A DNA stretch of 64,000 nt from Pseudomonas peli (GTDB taxonomy: Bacteria > Pseudomonadota > Gammaproteobacteria > Pseudomonadales > Pseudomonadaceae). The DNA is taken from the NCBI RefSeq assembly GCF_900099645.1, contig NZ_FMTL01000004.1, positions 186,001 through 250,000 of the forward strand. The letters are read 5' to 3'. Made by a program: the position numbers and the translations under genes. Within the stretch, counting starts at the first letter, position 1. The number at the start of each line of letters is the position of its first letter. This document shows, piece after piece, positions 44,395 to 52,938 of the stretch. The notes beneath the pieces are model-generated. The model was not told the DNA's origin, did no database searches, and saw nothing but the letters and a program-made list of their open reading frames with translations.

Positions 44395-46122
44395 ATGCAC
44401 ACGCTCGTCCGCCTGGCCCCTCTGAGTCTCGCCCTGTTGTTGGCCGCTTGCGGTGATGGCGAACCCTTACTGCCCCCTAATGCCGTGCTGCCTGATGGTG
44501 GCCGCTACCGCGGTGAGGTTGTCGACGGCCTGTTGCAAGGTCCTGGCCGCCTGGATTACAGCGATGGCAGTTACTACGACGGGCTGTTCAAGGACGGTCA
44601 GTTCAACGGCCCAGGCGAATGGCGCAGCAAGCACGGCGAGTTCTACAGTGGCGAGTTTCAGAACGGAGACTTCCACGGACAAGGCAGCCTCACCTACAGC
44701 GATGGCAGCCGTTACGAGGGCGGTTTTATCAACGGCAGGCCCAGTGGCGAAGGTCACCTAAAAAGCAGCCAATTGGAATACCGCGGTGAGTTCAGCAAGG
44801 GCCAATACAGCGGGCTGGGCAAACTGCAATGGAGTAACGGTGCCAGCTTCCAGGGCCAGTTCAAACAAGGCGAACCTGACGGCCAGGGTGTGCTCACCGA
44901 CGCCGAAGGCAATGCGTACACCGGCACCTTCGACAACAGCCAACTTAACGGCCAGGGCAGCTTCAAGAATGCGGATGGCGACCTGTACAGCGGCCAGTTC
45001 CGTCATAACCAGTTCCACGGCAAGGGGCGCTACCAAAGCGCCGCTGGCGACGTCTGGAGTGGCCGCTTTGTGAACGGCAGCCTCACCGGCAAAGGCGAAT
45101 TCAAGGGCGGCGACGGCAGCCATTACGCAGGCCAGTTCGACGATTGGAGCTACCACGGTGAAGGTCACCTGACCCTGGCCGACGGCAGTGCCTATCAAGG
45201 CAACTTCGCCTACGGCAGCTACCAGGGCAATGGCAGCCTGACCCTGGCCGATGGTACCCAGCAAAGCGGCACCTGGCAGAACGGCCGACTGATTCGTGAT
45301 GCCCAGGGCAAGGCCATACCGGACGCCCTGGCCACCGGCGTGCTGGAGCAAGGCCGCCTTCTTGATGCCGCCATCGCCAAGCTGCCTGCCTCAACGCCGG
45401 CTATCGAGCTGTATGCCCTGACCCTGGCGGGTGACGGCAAGCAGAGTGTATTCATGCGCGAAGCCGATTATGTCGGCAAGCTGCTGCAGGATCGCTTCGC
45501 CGCCCACGGTCTGATCACCTTGGTCAACCACCGTGACCACCTGACCGATCGCCCCCTGGCCACTAGCGCCAGCTTGAGCCGCAGCATTCAAGCCCTGGCA
45601 GAGCGCAGCGGCAAGGAAGACCTGATCTTTATTTACCTGACCAGTCACGGTTCAGCGCAACACGAGCTGAACCTCGACCAGCCACGCATGCAGCTCGATG
45701 ACCTGCCGGCCAGTGAGCTGGCAGCCCTGCTCGAACCACTTAAGGATCGGCACAAGGTGCTGGTGATCTCGGCCTGCTACTCCGGTGGTTTTATCCCAAA
45801 GTTGCAGGATGACAAGACCCTGATCATCACCGCTGCGCGCGCAGACCGGGTGTCCTTCGGTTGCTCGGAAGAAAACGATTTCACCTACTTCGGCCGCGCG
45901 TTGTTCGCCGAAGCCCTGCAGCAAACCGACGACCTGCAGCGTGCCTTCAAGCTGGCCCAGGCCAGCGTTGCCGAACGCGAAAAAGCCGACGGTTTCGAAC
46001 CCTCCGAGCCGCAGATCTGGCCTGCAAAAGCGGTGCTCGCACAATGGCGTACGCTGCGCGAACAACAGGCCGAGCGCGCCCTGAACAATGCACTTGAGGC
46101 ACAATCTGCGGTCAACCGCTAA
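44395..46122 (+). CDS. MORN-repeat lipoprotein with C13 (legumain-like) peptidase domain
   Basis: 575 residues. Lipobox LLLAACGDG (Gly at +2, consistent with outer-membrane sorting). Residues about 35-300 are eleven to twelve MORN repeats of 23 residues (pattern Y-x-G-x-F-x-x-G-x-x-x-G-x-G). Residues about 340-550 are a caspase-fold C13 peptidase: catalytic His418 in IYLTSHGS and Cys461 in VISACYSGGF. Predicted as a surface- or periplasm-facing cysteine protease on a MORN scaffold. C13 lipoproteins occur in Pseudomonas, function unknown. Flanked by unrelated housekeeping genes; no partner visible. Confidence 0.85.
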   Translation: MHTLVRLAPLSLALLLAACGDGEPLLPPNAVLPDGGRYRGEVVDGLLQGPGRLDYSDGSYYDGLFKDGQFNGPGEWRSKHGEFYSGEFQNGDFHGQGSLTYSDGSRYEGGFINGRPSGEGHLKSSQLEYRGEFSKGQYSGLGKLQWSNGASFQGQFKQGEPDGQGVLTDAEGNAYTGTFDNSQLNGQGSFKNADGDLYSGQFRHNQFHGKGRYQSAAGDVWSGRFVNGSLTGKGEFKGGDGSHYAGQFDDWSYHGEGHLTLADGSAYQGNFAYGSYQGNGSLTLADGTQQSGTWQNGRLIRDAQGKAIPDALATGVLEQGRLLDAAIAKLPASTPAIELYALTLAGDGKQSVFMREADYVGKLLQDRFAAHGLITLVNHRDHLTDRPLATSASLSRSIQALAERSGKEDLIFIYLTSHGSAQHELNLDQPRMQLDDLPASELAALLEPLKDRHKVLVISACYSGGFIPKLQDDKTLIITAARADRVSFGCSEENDFTYFGRALFAEALQQTDDLQRAFKLAQASVAEREKADGFEPSEPQIWPAKAVLAQWRTLREQQAERALNNALEAQSAVNR

Positions 46123-46183
46123 CAGCCATGCGCGCCACCAACGGCCTGATAAGCTGATTGATATCAGCGGAGAACCTCACACT

Positions 46184-46825
46184 ATGTATTTAACACCCCA
46201 GCACATCCTCCTCGCAGGCGCCACCGGACTGACCGGCGAACACCTGCTGGATCGCCTGCTGAACGAGCCCACCGTCGCCCGCGTACTGGCCCCCAGCCGC
46301 CGCCCGTTGGCGGCCCATGCGCACCTGGAAAACCCGCAAGGCGAACTGCTGACCTTGCTGCCGGAACTGAGCGGCAAGGTCGATACCGCCTTCTGCTGCC
46401 TGGGCACCACGATTAAACAGGCCGGCTCGCAAGAGGCTTTTCGTGCGGTCGACCATGACCTGGTGCTCGCCTTTGCCGAACGCGCACGCGCCCTCGGCGC
46501 ACGTCACCTACTGGTGATCAGCGCCCTCGGTGCAGATGCCAACTCCACCGTGTTCTACAACAAGGTTAAAGGCCAAATGGAGCAGGCCCTGCGCGCGCAA
46601 GGCTGGCCGCAGTTGACCATCGTCCGCCCTTCGTTACTGCTGGGCGCCCGCCAGGAGTTTCGCCTTGGCGAGCGACTGGCCGCGCCCTTTATGCGCTGGT
46701 TACCGGGCAAGTACCGTGGCATTGAAGCCACCGTACTGGCCCGCGCGCTGTGGCGCTTGGCGCTGGAAGAGGATGCCGGCACTCGCGTGATCGAATCAGA
46801 CCAACTGCGCCGTCTCGGCCGCTAA
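46184..46825 (+). CDS. NAD(P)H-binding oxidoreductase (YbjT/HTATIP2-like)
   Basis: 213 residues, Rossmann fold. Seen: the dinucleotide motif LLAGATGLTGEHLL, CCLGTTIKQAGSQEAFRAVDH, a YNKVKG active-site-like element and VRPSLLLG. Similar to atypical SDRs related to HTATIP2/TIP30 and E. coli YbjT relatives. Substrate unknown. The ATG at 46184 follows GGAG. Confidence 0.8.
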   Translation: MYLTPQHILLAGATGLTGEHLLDRLLNEPTVARVLAPSRRPLAAHAHLENPQGELLTLLPELSGKVDTAFCCLGTTIKQAGSQEAFRAVDHDLVLAFAERARALGARHLLVISALGADANSTVFYNKVKGQMEQALRAQGWPQLTIVRPSLLLGARQEFRLGERLAAPFMRWLPGKYRGIEATVLARALWRLALEEDAGTRVIESDQLRRLGR

Positions 46826-46845
46826 CAACAAGAAGCCATCGACCT

Positions 46846-47184
46846 ATGAGCACCACCCCGCACGACCTGATCAGCGCCCTGAGCGGCGCCGATATGCTGG
46901 AAATCGACGAGCTGCATGCCTGGCAGTTCAGCCTCAACGACGATCAACTGGCTCAGCACCATACCGGCACCACGCCCACTGACGATGCGCCGCTGCTGAG
47001 CATCGAATGCATGGACGGCCGCGCCCTGCGCAAATGGCATTTCAACCTGGCCCAGGTAATCGCCGCACGTTTTGATGGTGAGGCCGACGCCTGGCGCATC
47101 AGCGGCACGGCCGGCGTGCACCTGATCAAGTGTTTTGCCGCTGTCAGCGGCGACAACAGTGATCTGCCAGACGACGCCGAATAA
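46846..47184 (+). CDS. Conserved hypothetical protein
   Basis: 112 residues, acidic, no signal peptide, no membrane segment. Possibly the DUF5629 family known from pseudomonads, which I cannot confirm. Starts 20 nt after the oxidoreductase and 18 nt before the methyltransferase gene, so the three form a likely operon. Confidence 0.6.
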   Translation: MSTTPHDLISALSGADMLEIDELHAWQFSLNDDQLAQHHTGTTPTDDAPLLSIECMDGRALRKWHFNLAQVIAARFDGEADAWRISGTAGVHLIKCFAAVSGDNSDLPDDAE

Positions 47185-47202
47185 CCCTGCCGAGGGCAAT
47201 CC

Positions 47203-47814
47203 GTGGGCCTGTATGACCGCTACCTGCTGCCACACCTGATCGACTTCGCCTGCGGCATGGGCGCGGTGATGAAAGCCCGCTCGCAACTGGTGCCCCAGGC
47301 CCATGGCCGGGTGCTGGAAATCGGCATCGGCAGCGGCCTTAACCTGGCCTTCTACGATGCCGCAAAGGTCAGTGTGATCATTGGCGTAGACCCCAGCGCC
47401 GATATGCAGAAACTGGCCAGGCAACGGGCTGCCGCGATCAGCATTCCAGTGGAGATGATTGCCCTCGAACTGGGGCAGATTCAGGCCGACGACGCCAGTT
47501 TCGACAGCATCGTCTGCACCTTTACCCTGTGCACCATTCCTGATGCTGTAGCCGCACTGAAAGAAATGCGCCGCGTGCTCAAACCTGGCGGTCGCCTGTT
47601 GTTCTGCGAACACGGCCTGGCTCCCGAGCTGCCCGTGCTGCGCTGGCAGAACCGCCTGACCCCGATTTGGAAGCCGTTAGCCGGTGGCTGCCACCTCAAT
47701 CGCGATATCCCGGCGTTGATCACAGCCGGCGGATTTCAGATTGGCGAGCTGAGCAATCGCTACCTCAAAGGGCCAAAACCCATGACCTATATCTATCAAG
47801 GCTGGGCCTACTGA
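47203..47814 (+). CDS. Class I SAM-dependent methyltransferase (UbiE-like)
   Basis: 203 residues. Seen: motif I VLEIGIGSGLNLAFY, motif post I VDPSADM, CTFTLCTIPD and LKPGGRLLFCEHG. Family Methyltransf_11/25. Substrate unknown. GTG start at 47203 with GAGGG upstream. Third gene of the small operon with the oxidoreductase. Confidence 0.8.
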   Translation: MGLYDRYLLPHLIDFACGMGAVMKARSQLVPQAHGRVLEIGIGSGLNLAFYDAAKVSVIIGVDPSADMQKLARQRAAAISIPVEMIALELGQIQADDASFDSIVCTFTLCTIPDAVAALKEMRRVLKPGGRLLFCEHGLAPELPVLRWQNRLTPIWKPLAGGCHLNRDIPALITAGGFQIGELSNRYLKGPKPMTYIYQGWAY

Positions 47815-47930
47815 GCCACGCCTGACGACTCATCACGCGGCAAATCGCTCGACGCCATCATCCCGCCACACACCAGGCCATATTCTGACTATCGTTAGGC
47901 TACGGACTTTACATAGAAGTAGCCCCACGC

Positions 47931-50516
47931 ATGATGCGCCTGCTCACTCGCCATCTCATCGCCCTGCTGCTCTTCACCGTGGGTTTCACGGTCACGCCTT
48001 ATAGCAGCGCGCAGTCTCGTGCGGTCAGCGTGGGGGTCTACGCCAACGAGCCGAAAATCCTCCTGGATCAAGAGGGCAAACTCTCCGGCATTCTCGGCGA
48101 GCTGCTGAACGAGATCGCCCGCCAGGAAAATTGGCAACTGCAACCAAGGCCCTGCGAGTGGCAGCAATGCCTGGAGCTGGCGCAGAGCGGCGAGATCGAC
48201 CTGATGCCGGACGTGGCCTATAACGACAGCCGCGCAGAGGTACTCGACTTCCACACAGTGCCTTCGCTGGTCAGCTGGTCGCAGGTGTACAGCAACGAGA
48301 ACCTGCAACTGAGATCAGTACTCGACCTCAAAGACCTGCGCATTGCCGTCCTGCAAGGCTCGGTGCAGGAGGACTACCTGCGTGGGCTGCTGGACAGCTT
48401 CGACTTGAAAGCGCAATTGATCGGCGCACCCAGTCTGCAGCAAGGGTTTGCCCTGGTAGCGGACGGGCATGCCGACGCCGTAGTCGCCAACCAGCGCTTT
48501 GGAGATTTCCATGCACCGAGCTACCGGCTGCAAAGCTCCTCAATCATGTTTCAGCCTGCGCAGCTGTTCTACGCAACCCGCAAAGGGCAAAACGCCGATT
48601 TACTGGCCGCCATCGATCAGCACCTGGCGAACTGGCAGAACTCGCCGTCCTCTGTGTACTACCAAACCCTGCTGCGCTGGGGCGGTGAGCGGCCACGCCT
48701 GCTGATCCCCACGGTTGTCTGGTGGGGGCTGACGACCCTGGTACTGCTGCTGATTGCTGCCTTGGGCGGCGCATGGCTGTTACGCCGCCAGGTGCACGAG
48801 AAAACCCGCCACCTGCAGGCCGGCGAAGCACGCCTGAACACCATCCTCGACAGCGTCGAGGCGTACATCTACATCAAGGATGTGCAGCTGCGTTATCAAT
48901 ATGCCAACCGCAAGGTCTGCGAGCTGTTCGGCCAGAACCTTGAGCAGGTGATTGGCAAAACCGATGAACAGTTCTTCGACATCGACACTGCAACCAACCT
49001 GTATGACAACGACAATCGCGTACTCACACTCGGCGAACGGGTGCAGACCGAGGAAATCAATCGCAGCCTGGACGGCAACACGCAGCACGCCTTTCTCTCG
49101 GTCAAGCTGCCGCTGCGCGACGATCACGGCAAGATTTACGCGCTATGCGGCATCTCCACTGACATCACCGAACACAAAAAGAACCTCGAAAAAATCAACC
49201 AGCTGGCCTTCTACGACCCACTCACCGGCCTGCCCAACCGCCGTCTACTGCTCGACCGCCTGCAACAGGCCCTGGCCAAGCATGCCCGCGGCCTGCAACA
49301 GGGCGCACTGCTGTTTATCGACCTGGACAATTTCAAAGACCTCAACGACACCCTTGGCCACGACATGGGCGACCAGTTGCTGCAGCAGGTCGCCGAACGC
49401 CTGAGCAGCCATGTGCGCGCCCAGGACACCCTGTCTCGTCTCGGCGGCGATGAGTTTGTGTTGATGCTCGAAGGCCTGAGCCTGAAGCCTGAACAGGCCG
49501 GCCAACAGGTTGAACATGCCGGCAACAAGATCATTAAGGCGCTCGCCGTACCCTACACCCTGCAAGGCCGCAGCTATATCAGCACGGCCAGCATCGGCAT
49601 CGCCCTGTTCCCCATGGAGGACAGTACGGTCGACGAGGTACTCAAGCGTGCCGACATGGCCATGTACCAGGCCAAAGCTGCCGGTCGAAACGCGTTGCGC
49701 TTTTTCGACCCGGCGATGCAGGCCGAAGTCAGCGCCCGCGCCAGCCTGGAAAGCGACCTGCGCCAGAGCCTCGACCAGCACGACTTTATCCTGCACTACC
49801 AACCCCAGGTGGATGCTCACGGGCAACTGGTCGGCGCCGAGGCCCTGGTCCGCTGGCAGCACCCTATACGCGGGCTGGTGCCGCCGGGCGAATTCATTCC
49901 CCTGGCTGAAAGCACGGGGCTTATTCTGCCGCTGGGTCGCCTGATCTTGCGTGCGGCGTGCCAACAACTGGTGGTATGGGCCAATGATCCACAGCTGGCG
50001 CACCTGACACTGGCGGTCAACGTCAGCGCCAGGCAGTTCCACCACCCCGATTTTATTGAAGACGTACTTGCTGCCCTCGCGGAAAGCGGCGCCAAGCCTG
50101 AACGTCTGGAGCTGGAACTGACCGAAAGCCAACTGGTGGAGGATGTGGAAACGCTGATCGACAAGATGAGTCAGCTAAAAGCACGTGGCGTGCACCTGGC
50201 GCTGGATGATTTTGGCACCGGCTACTCCTCACTCAACTACCTCAAACGCCTGCCGCTGGATAAGCTGAAGATCGACCAATCCTTCGTCCGCGACCTGCTC
50301 GAACACCCCAGCGATGCCGCCATCGTGCGCACCATCCTGGCGCTGGGAGCCAACCTCAATCTCAGCGTAACCGCCGAAGGCGTAGAAACTCAGGCGCAAT
50401 ACGAGGCCCTGCAAGGCATGGGCTGCAAGCGCTTTCAAGGCTACCTGTTCGCCAAACCGGGGCCAGTGCAGAACATTGAGCACTGGCCATCAGCACCTCT
50501 ACAGCCAAGCCAATGA
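47931..50516 (+). CDS. Periplasmic-sensor PAS-GGDEF-EAL cyclic-di-GMP protein
   Basis: 861 residues. Signal peptide, SBP_bac_3-type solute-binding domain (about 30-255), a membrane helix (about 262-285), PAS (about 300-420), GGDEF (about 430-595; intact GGDEF at 505-509) and EAL (about 610-855; EAL at 637-639, DDFGTGYSSL and QGYLF-type motifs conserved). It may both make and break c-di-GMP in response to an amino-acid-like ligand. Ligand and net activity unknown. Confidence 0.9.
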   Translation: MMRLLTRHLIALLLFTVGFTVTPYSSAQSRAVSVGVYANEPKILLDQEGKLSGILGELLNEIARQENWQLQPRPCEWQQCLELAQSGEIDLMPDVAYNDSRAEVLDFHTVPSLVSWSQVYSNENLQLRSVLDLKDLRIAVLQGSVQEDYLRGLLDSFDLKAQLIGAPSLQQGFALVADGHADAVVANQRFGDFHAPSYRLQSSSIMFQPAQLFYATRKGQNADLLAAIDQHLANWQNSPSSVYYQTLLRWGGERPRLLIPTVVWWGLTTLVLLLIAALGGAWLLRRQVHEKTRHLQAGEARLNTILDSVEAYIYIKDVQLRYQYANRKVCELFGQNLEQVIGKTDEQFFDIDTATNLYDNDNRVLTLGERVQTEEINRSLDGNTQHAFLSVKLPLRDDHGKIYALCGISTDITEHKKNLEKINQLAFYDPLTGLPNRRLLLDRLQQALAKHARGLQQGALLFIDLDNFKDLNDTLGHDMGDQLLQQVAERLSSHVRAQDTLSRLGGDEFVLMLEGLSLKPEQAGQQVEHAGNKIIKALAVPYTLQGRSYISTASIGIALFPMEDSTVDEVLKRADMAMYQAKAAGRNALRFFDPAMQAEVSARASLESDLRQSLDQHDFILHYQPQVDAHGQLVGAEALVRWQHPIRGLVPPGEFIPLAESTGLILPLGRLILRAACQQLVVWANDPQLAHLTLAVNVSARQFHHPDFIEDVLAALAESGAKPERLELELTESQLVEDVETLIDKMSQLKARGVHLALDDFGTGYSSLNYLKRLPLDKLKIDQSFVRDLLEHPSDAAIVRTILALGANLNLSVTAEGVETQAQYEALQGMGCKRFQGYLFAKPGPVQNIEHWPSAPLQPSQ

Positions 50517-50531
50517 CCCGCCAGCTGGCGA

Positions 50532-50831
50532 TCACAACCCGCCGCTGATACCCAGATTCAAGCCAATGGCCGTCGCCAGGGACAGCGGCAGCAGCAGGGT
50601 GTCGAGCAATGCGCTAACCGGCAGATCAGCCGCCGGATACGCCGGGGCTTCGGCGCCGAAGCGGTCCGTGGCGCAGCAGCCGCCTTGCAGCGCATACAGG
50701 TTAAGCCGTGTGCCGGCGTACACCACCGGCGCATCGGGCTTGGCGGCATCCAGGGTGCGTACCGTGGCGCAACCGCTGAGCGACAGGGCCAGGCTCAGGC
50801 CCAGAACGAGGCAACTCAGCCGCTTATTCAT
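50532..50831 (-). CDS. YceK/YidQ family lipoprotein
   Basis: 99 residues. Lipobox LSLSGCATV; then VVYAGTRLNLYAL and a C-terminal LLDTLLLPLSLATAI motif, the YceK/YidQ (DUF1375) pattern. Overlaps the ubiX 3' end by 8 nt, so probably the last gene of an mpl-ubiX-yceK operon. Function unknown. Confidence 0.78.
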   Translation of the reverse strand: MNKRLSCLVLGLSLALSLSGCATVRTLDAAKPDAPVVYAGTRLNLYALQGGCCATDRFGAEAPAYPAADLPVSALLDTLLLPLSLATAIGLNLGISGGL

Positions 50832-51456
50832 CAGGGCTGATCTGATGATGTTCACCCCAACGCGGCAGCATGTCCTGGGGAATACTCAGGCAGTTGAGGA
50901 TCCGCGCCACGACGAAATCCACTAGGTCATCAATGGTCTGCGGCTGGTGATAAAAGCCCGGAGCGGCCGGCAGGATAATCGCGCCCATGTTCGACAGTTT
51001 GAGCATGTTCTCCAGATGAATGCTTGAGAACGGCGCCTCACGCGGTACCAGAATCAATTGACGACGCTCCTTGAGGGCCACGTCGGCGGCGCGCTCAATA
51101 AGGTTGTTGCAGGCGCCATTGGCAATCGCCGAGAGTGAGCCGGTGCTGCACGGCACCACCACCATCGCAGTGGGCGCACCCGAGCCAGAGGCCGCCGGCG
51201 CCATCCAGTCTTCTTTGCCAAACACGCGAATCTGCCCCGGCGCGGCGCCGGTGTACTCGCTCAAGAATGCCTGCATGGCCTGCGGTTTGCTCGGCAGGCT
51301 GACATCCGTTTCGGTGGCCATGACCAACTGTGCGGCCTTGGAAATCAGAAAGTGCACCTCGCGCTCTTCCTGCACCAGGCAGTCGAGCAGGCGTAGGCCG
51401 TATTGAGCGCCGGACGCGCCCGTCATAGCCAAGGTAATACGTTCAGGACCGGACAT
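50824..51456 (-). CDS. ubiX: Flavin prenyltransferase UbiX
   Basis: 210 residues. Attaches dimethylallyl to FMN to make prenylated FMN for UbiD. Seen: TLAMTGASGAQYGLRLLDCL at the N-terminus, VVPCSTGSLSAIANG and LVPREAPFSSIHLENM. The ATG directly abuts the mpl stop (TAAATG). Confidence 0.95.
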   Translation of the reverse strand: MSGPERITLAMTGASGAQYGLRLLDCLVQEEREVHFLISKAAQLVMATETDVSLPSKPQAMQAFLSEYTGAAPGQIRVFGKEDWMAPAASGSGAPTAMVVVPCSTGSLSAIANGACNNLIERAADVALKERRQLILVPREAPFSSIHLENMLKLSNMGAIILPAAPGFYHQPQTIDDLVDFVVARILNCLSIPQDMLPRWGEHHQISPDE

Positions 51457-52809
51457 TTATGCCTCCAAGGCCGCAGCCAACTTGCCATGCAAGCCGCCAA
51501 AGCCGCCGTTGCTCATCACCACGACCTGGGTGCCCGGTGCCGCTTCTGCCTTGACCCCTGCAATGATCGCTTCCAGGGAATCGCAGACCTGAGTCGGCAC
51601 GGTCGACGTAGCTACTGTGCCAGCCAGATCCCAGCCGAGATTCGGCGGCGCGTACCAGTACACCGAGTCAGCCTGCACCACGGATTCCGGCAGGCCATCG
51701 CGGTGCGCGCCGAGCTTCATCGAGTTGGAACGCGGCTCGACGATGGCGATCAATTTGGCGTCGCCGATGCGTTTGCGCAGACCATCCAGGGTCGTGGCAA
51801 TCGCCGTCGGGTGGTGGGCGAAGTCATCGAAGATGGTCACACCCTTCACTTCGGCGACCTTCTCCATGCGCCGCTTGGCGTTGATAAAGCCGCACAGCGC
51901 GGCGATGCCCAGCTCCGGCACCACACCGACATGCCGCGCCGCTGCCAGTACCGCCAGGGCATTGGCCACGTTGTGCTGGCCGGTCAACTGCCAGTCCACG
52001 GTGCCTGCGGTTTTACCTTCGAAACTCACCTCGAAGCGCGAGCCGTCGGCGCTAAGCAGGCGCGCTTGCCACTGACCGCCTTCACCTGTGGTTTGCACCG
52101 GAGTCCAGCAACCCATCTCGATTACCCGCTTAAGCGCAGGTTCGGTGGTCGGATGAATGATCAGGCCGTCGCCCGGAATGGTACGCACCAGATGGTGGAA
52201 TTGCCGCTCGATGGCCGCCAGATCCGGGAAGATATCCGCGTGATCGAACTCCAGGTTGTTCAGGATCGCAGTGCGCGGGCGGTAGTGGACGAACTTGCTG
52301 CGTTTGTCGAAGAAGGCGCTGTCGTACTCATCAGCCTCGACCACAAAGAACGGCGTGCCACCCAAACGCGCGGATATGCCGAAGTTCTGTGGCACGCCGC
52401 CAATCAAAAAGCCCGGACTCATGCCGGCATGCTCGAGCACCCAGGCCAGCATGCTCGAACTGCTGGTTTTGCCGTGGGTGCCGGCCACCGCCATGACCCA
52501 CCGGCCTTGCAGCACATGGTCGGCCAACCACTGCGGGCCGCTGACGTAGGGCAGGCCCTTGTTCAGCACATACTCCACCGCCGGGTTGCCACGCGACAGG
52601 GCATTGCCGACCACCACCAGATCCGGTGCTGGATCGAGCTGGGCGGCGTCATAGCCCTGGGTTAGTTCGATGCCCTGAGCCTCCAACTGGGTGCTCATAG
52701 GCGGGTAGACATTGGCGTCGGAGCCGGTCACGCGATGGCCGAGTTCCTTGGCCAGCACGGCCAGCGAGCCCATAAAAGTGCCGCAGATGCCGAGAATATG
52801 GATATGCAT
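51457..52809 (-). CDS. mpl: UDP-N-acetylmuramate:L-alanyl-gamma-D-glutamyl-meso-DAP ligase
   Basis: 450 residues, Mur ligase family. Recycles murein tripeptide onto UDP-MurNAc. Seen: IHILGICGTFMGSLAVLA at the N-terminus, the ATP site GTHGKTSSSSML, EADEYDSAFFDKRSK and FDDFAHHPTAIATTL. Normal length. Abuts ubiX with no gap. Confidence 0.95.
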   Translation of the reverse strand: MHIHILGICGTFMGSLAVLAKELGHRVTGSDANVYPPMSTQLEAQGIELTQGYDAAQLDPAPDLVVVGNALSRGNPAVEYVLNKGLPYVSGPQWLADHVLQGRWVMAVAGTHGKTSSSSMLAWVLEHAGMSPGFLIGGVPQNFGISARLGGTPFFVVEADEYDSAFFDKRSKFVHYRPRTAILNNLEFDHADIFPDLAAIERQFHHLVRTIPGDGLIIHPTTEPALKRVIEMGCWTPVQTTGEGGQWQARLLSADGSRFEVSFEGKTAGTVDWQLTGQHNVANALAVLAAARHVGVVPELGIAALCGFINAKRRMEKVAEVKGVTIFDDFAHHPTAIATTLDGLRKRIGDAKLIAIVEPRSNSMKLGAHRDGLPESVVQADSVYWYAPPNLGWDLAGTVATSTVPTQVCDSLEAIIAGVKAEAAPGTQVVVMSNGGFGGLHGKLAAALEA

Positions 52810-52938
52810 GATTTACCTTGAAGGCGTCGTCAGAGCCGGTGAATAAGGCGGGATAAAAACTGGCCGCAGATTAGCACAGCGCCGCCGCCCCGCAGAGGCT
52901 TGGCGGCGCGCTGCAGGGCGTGGTTCAAGAGGCGCAGC

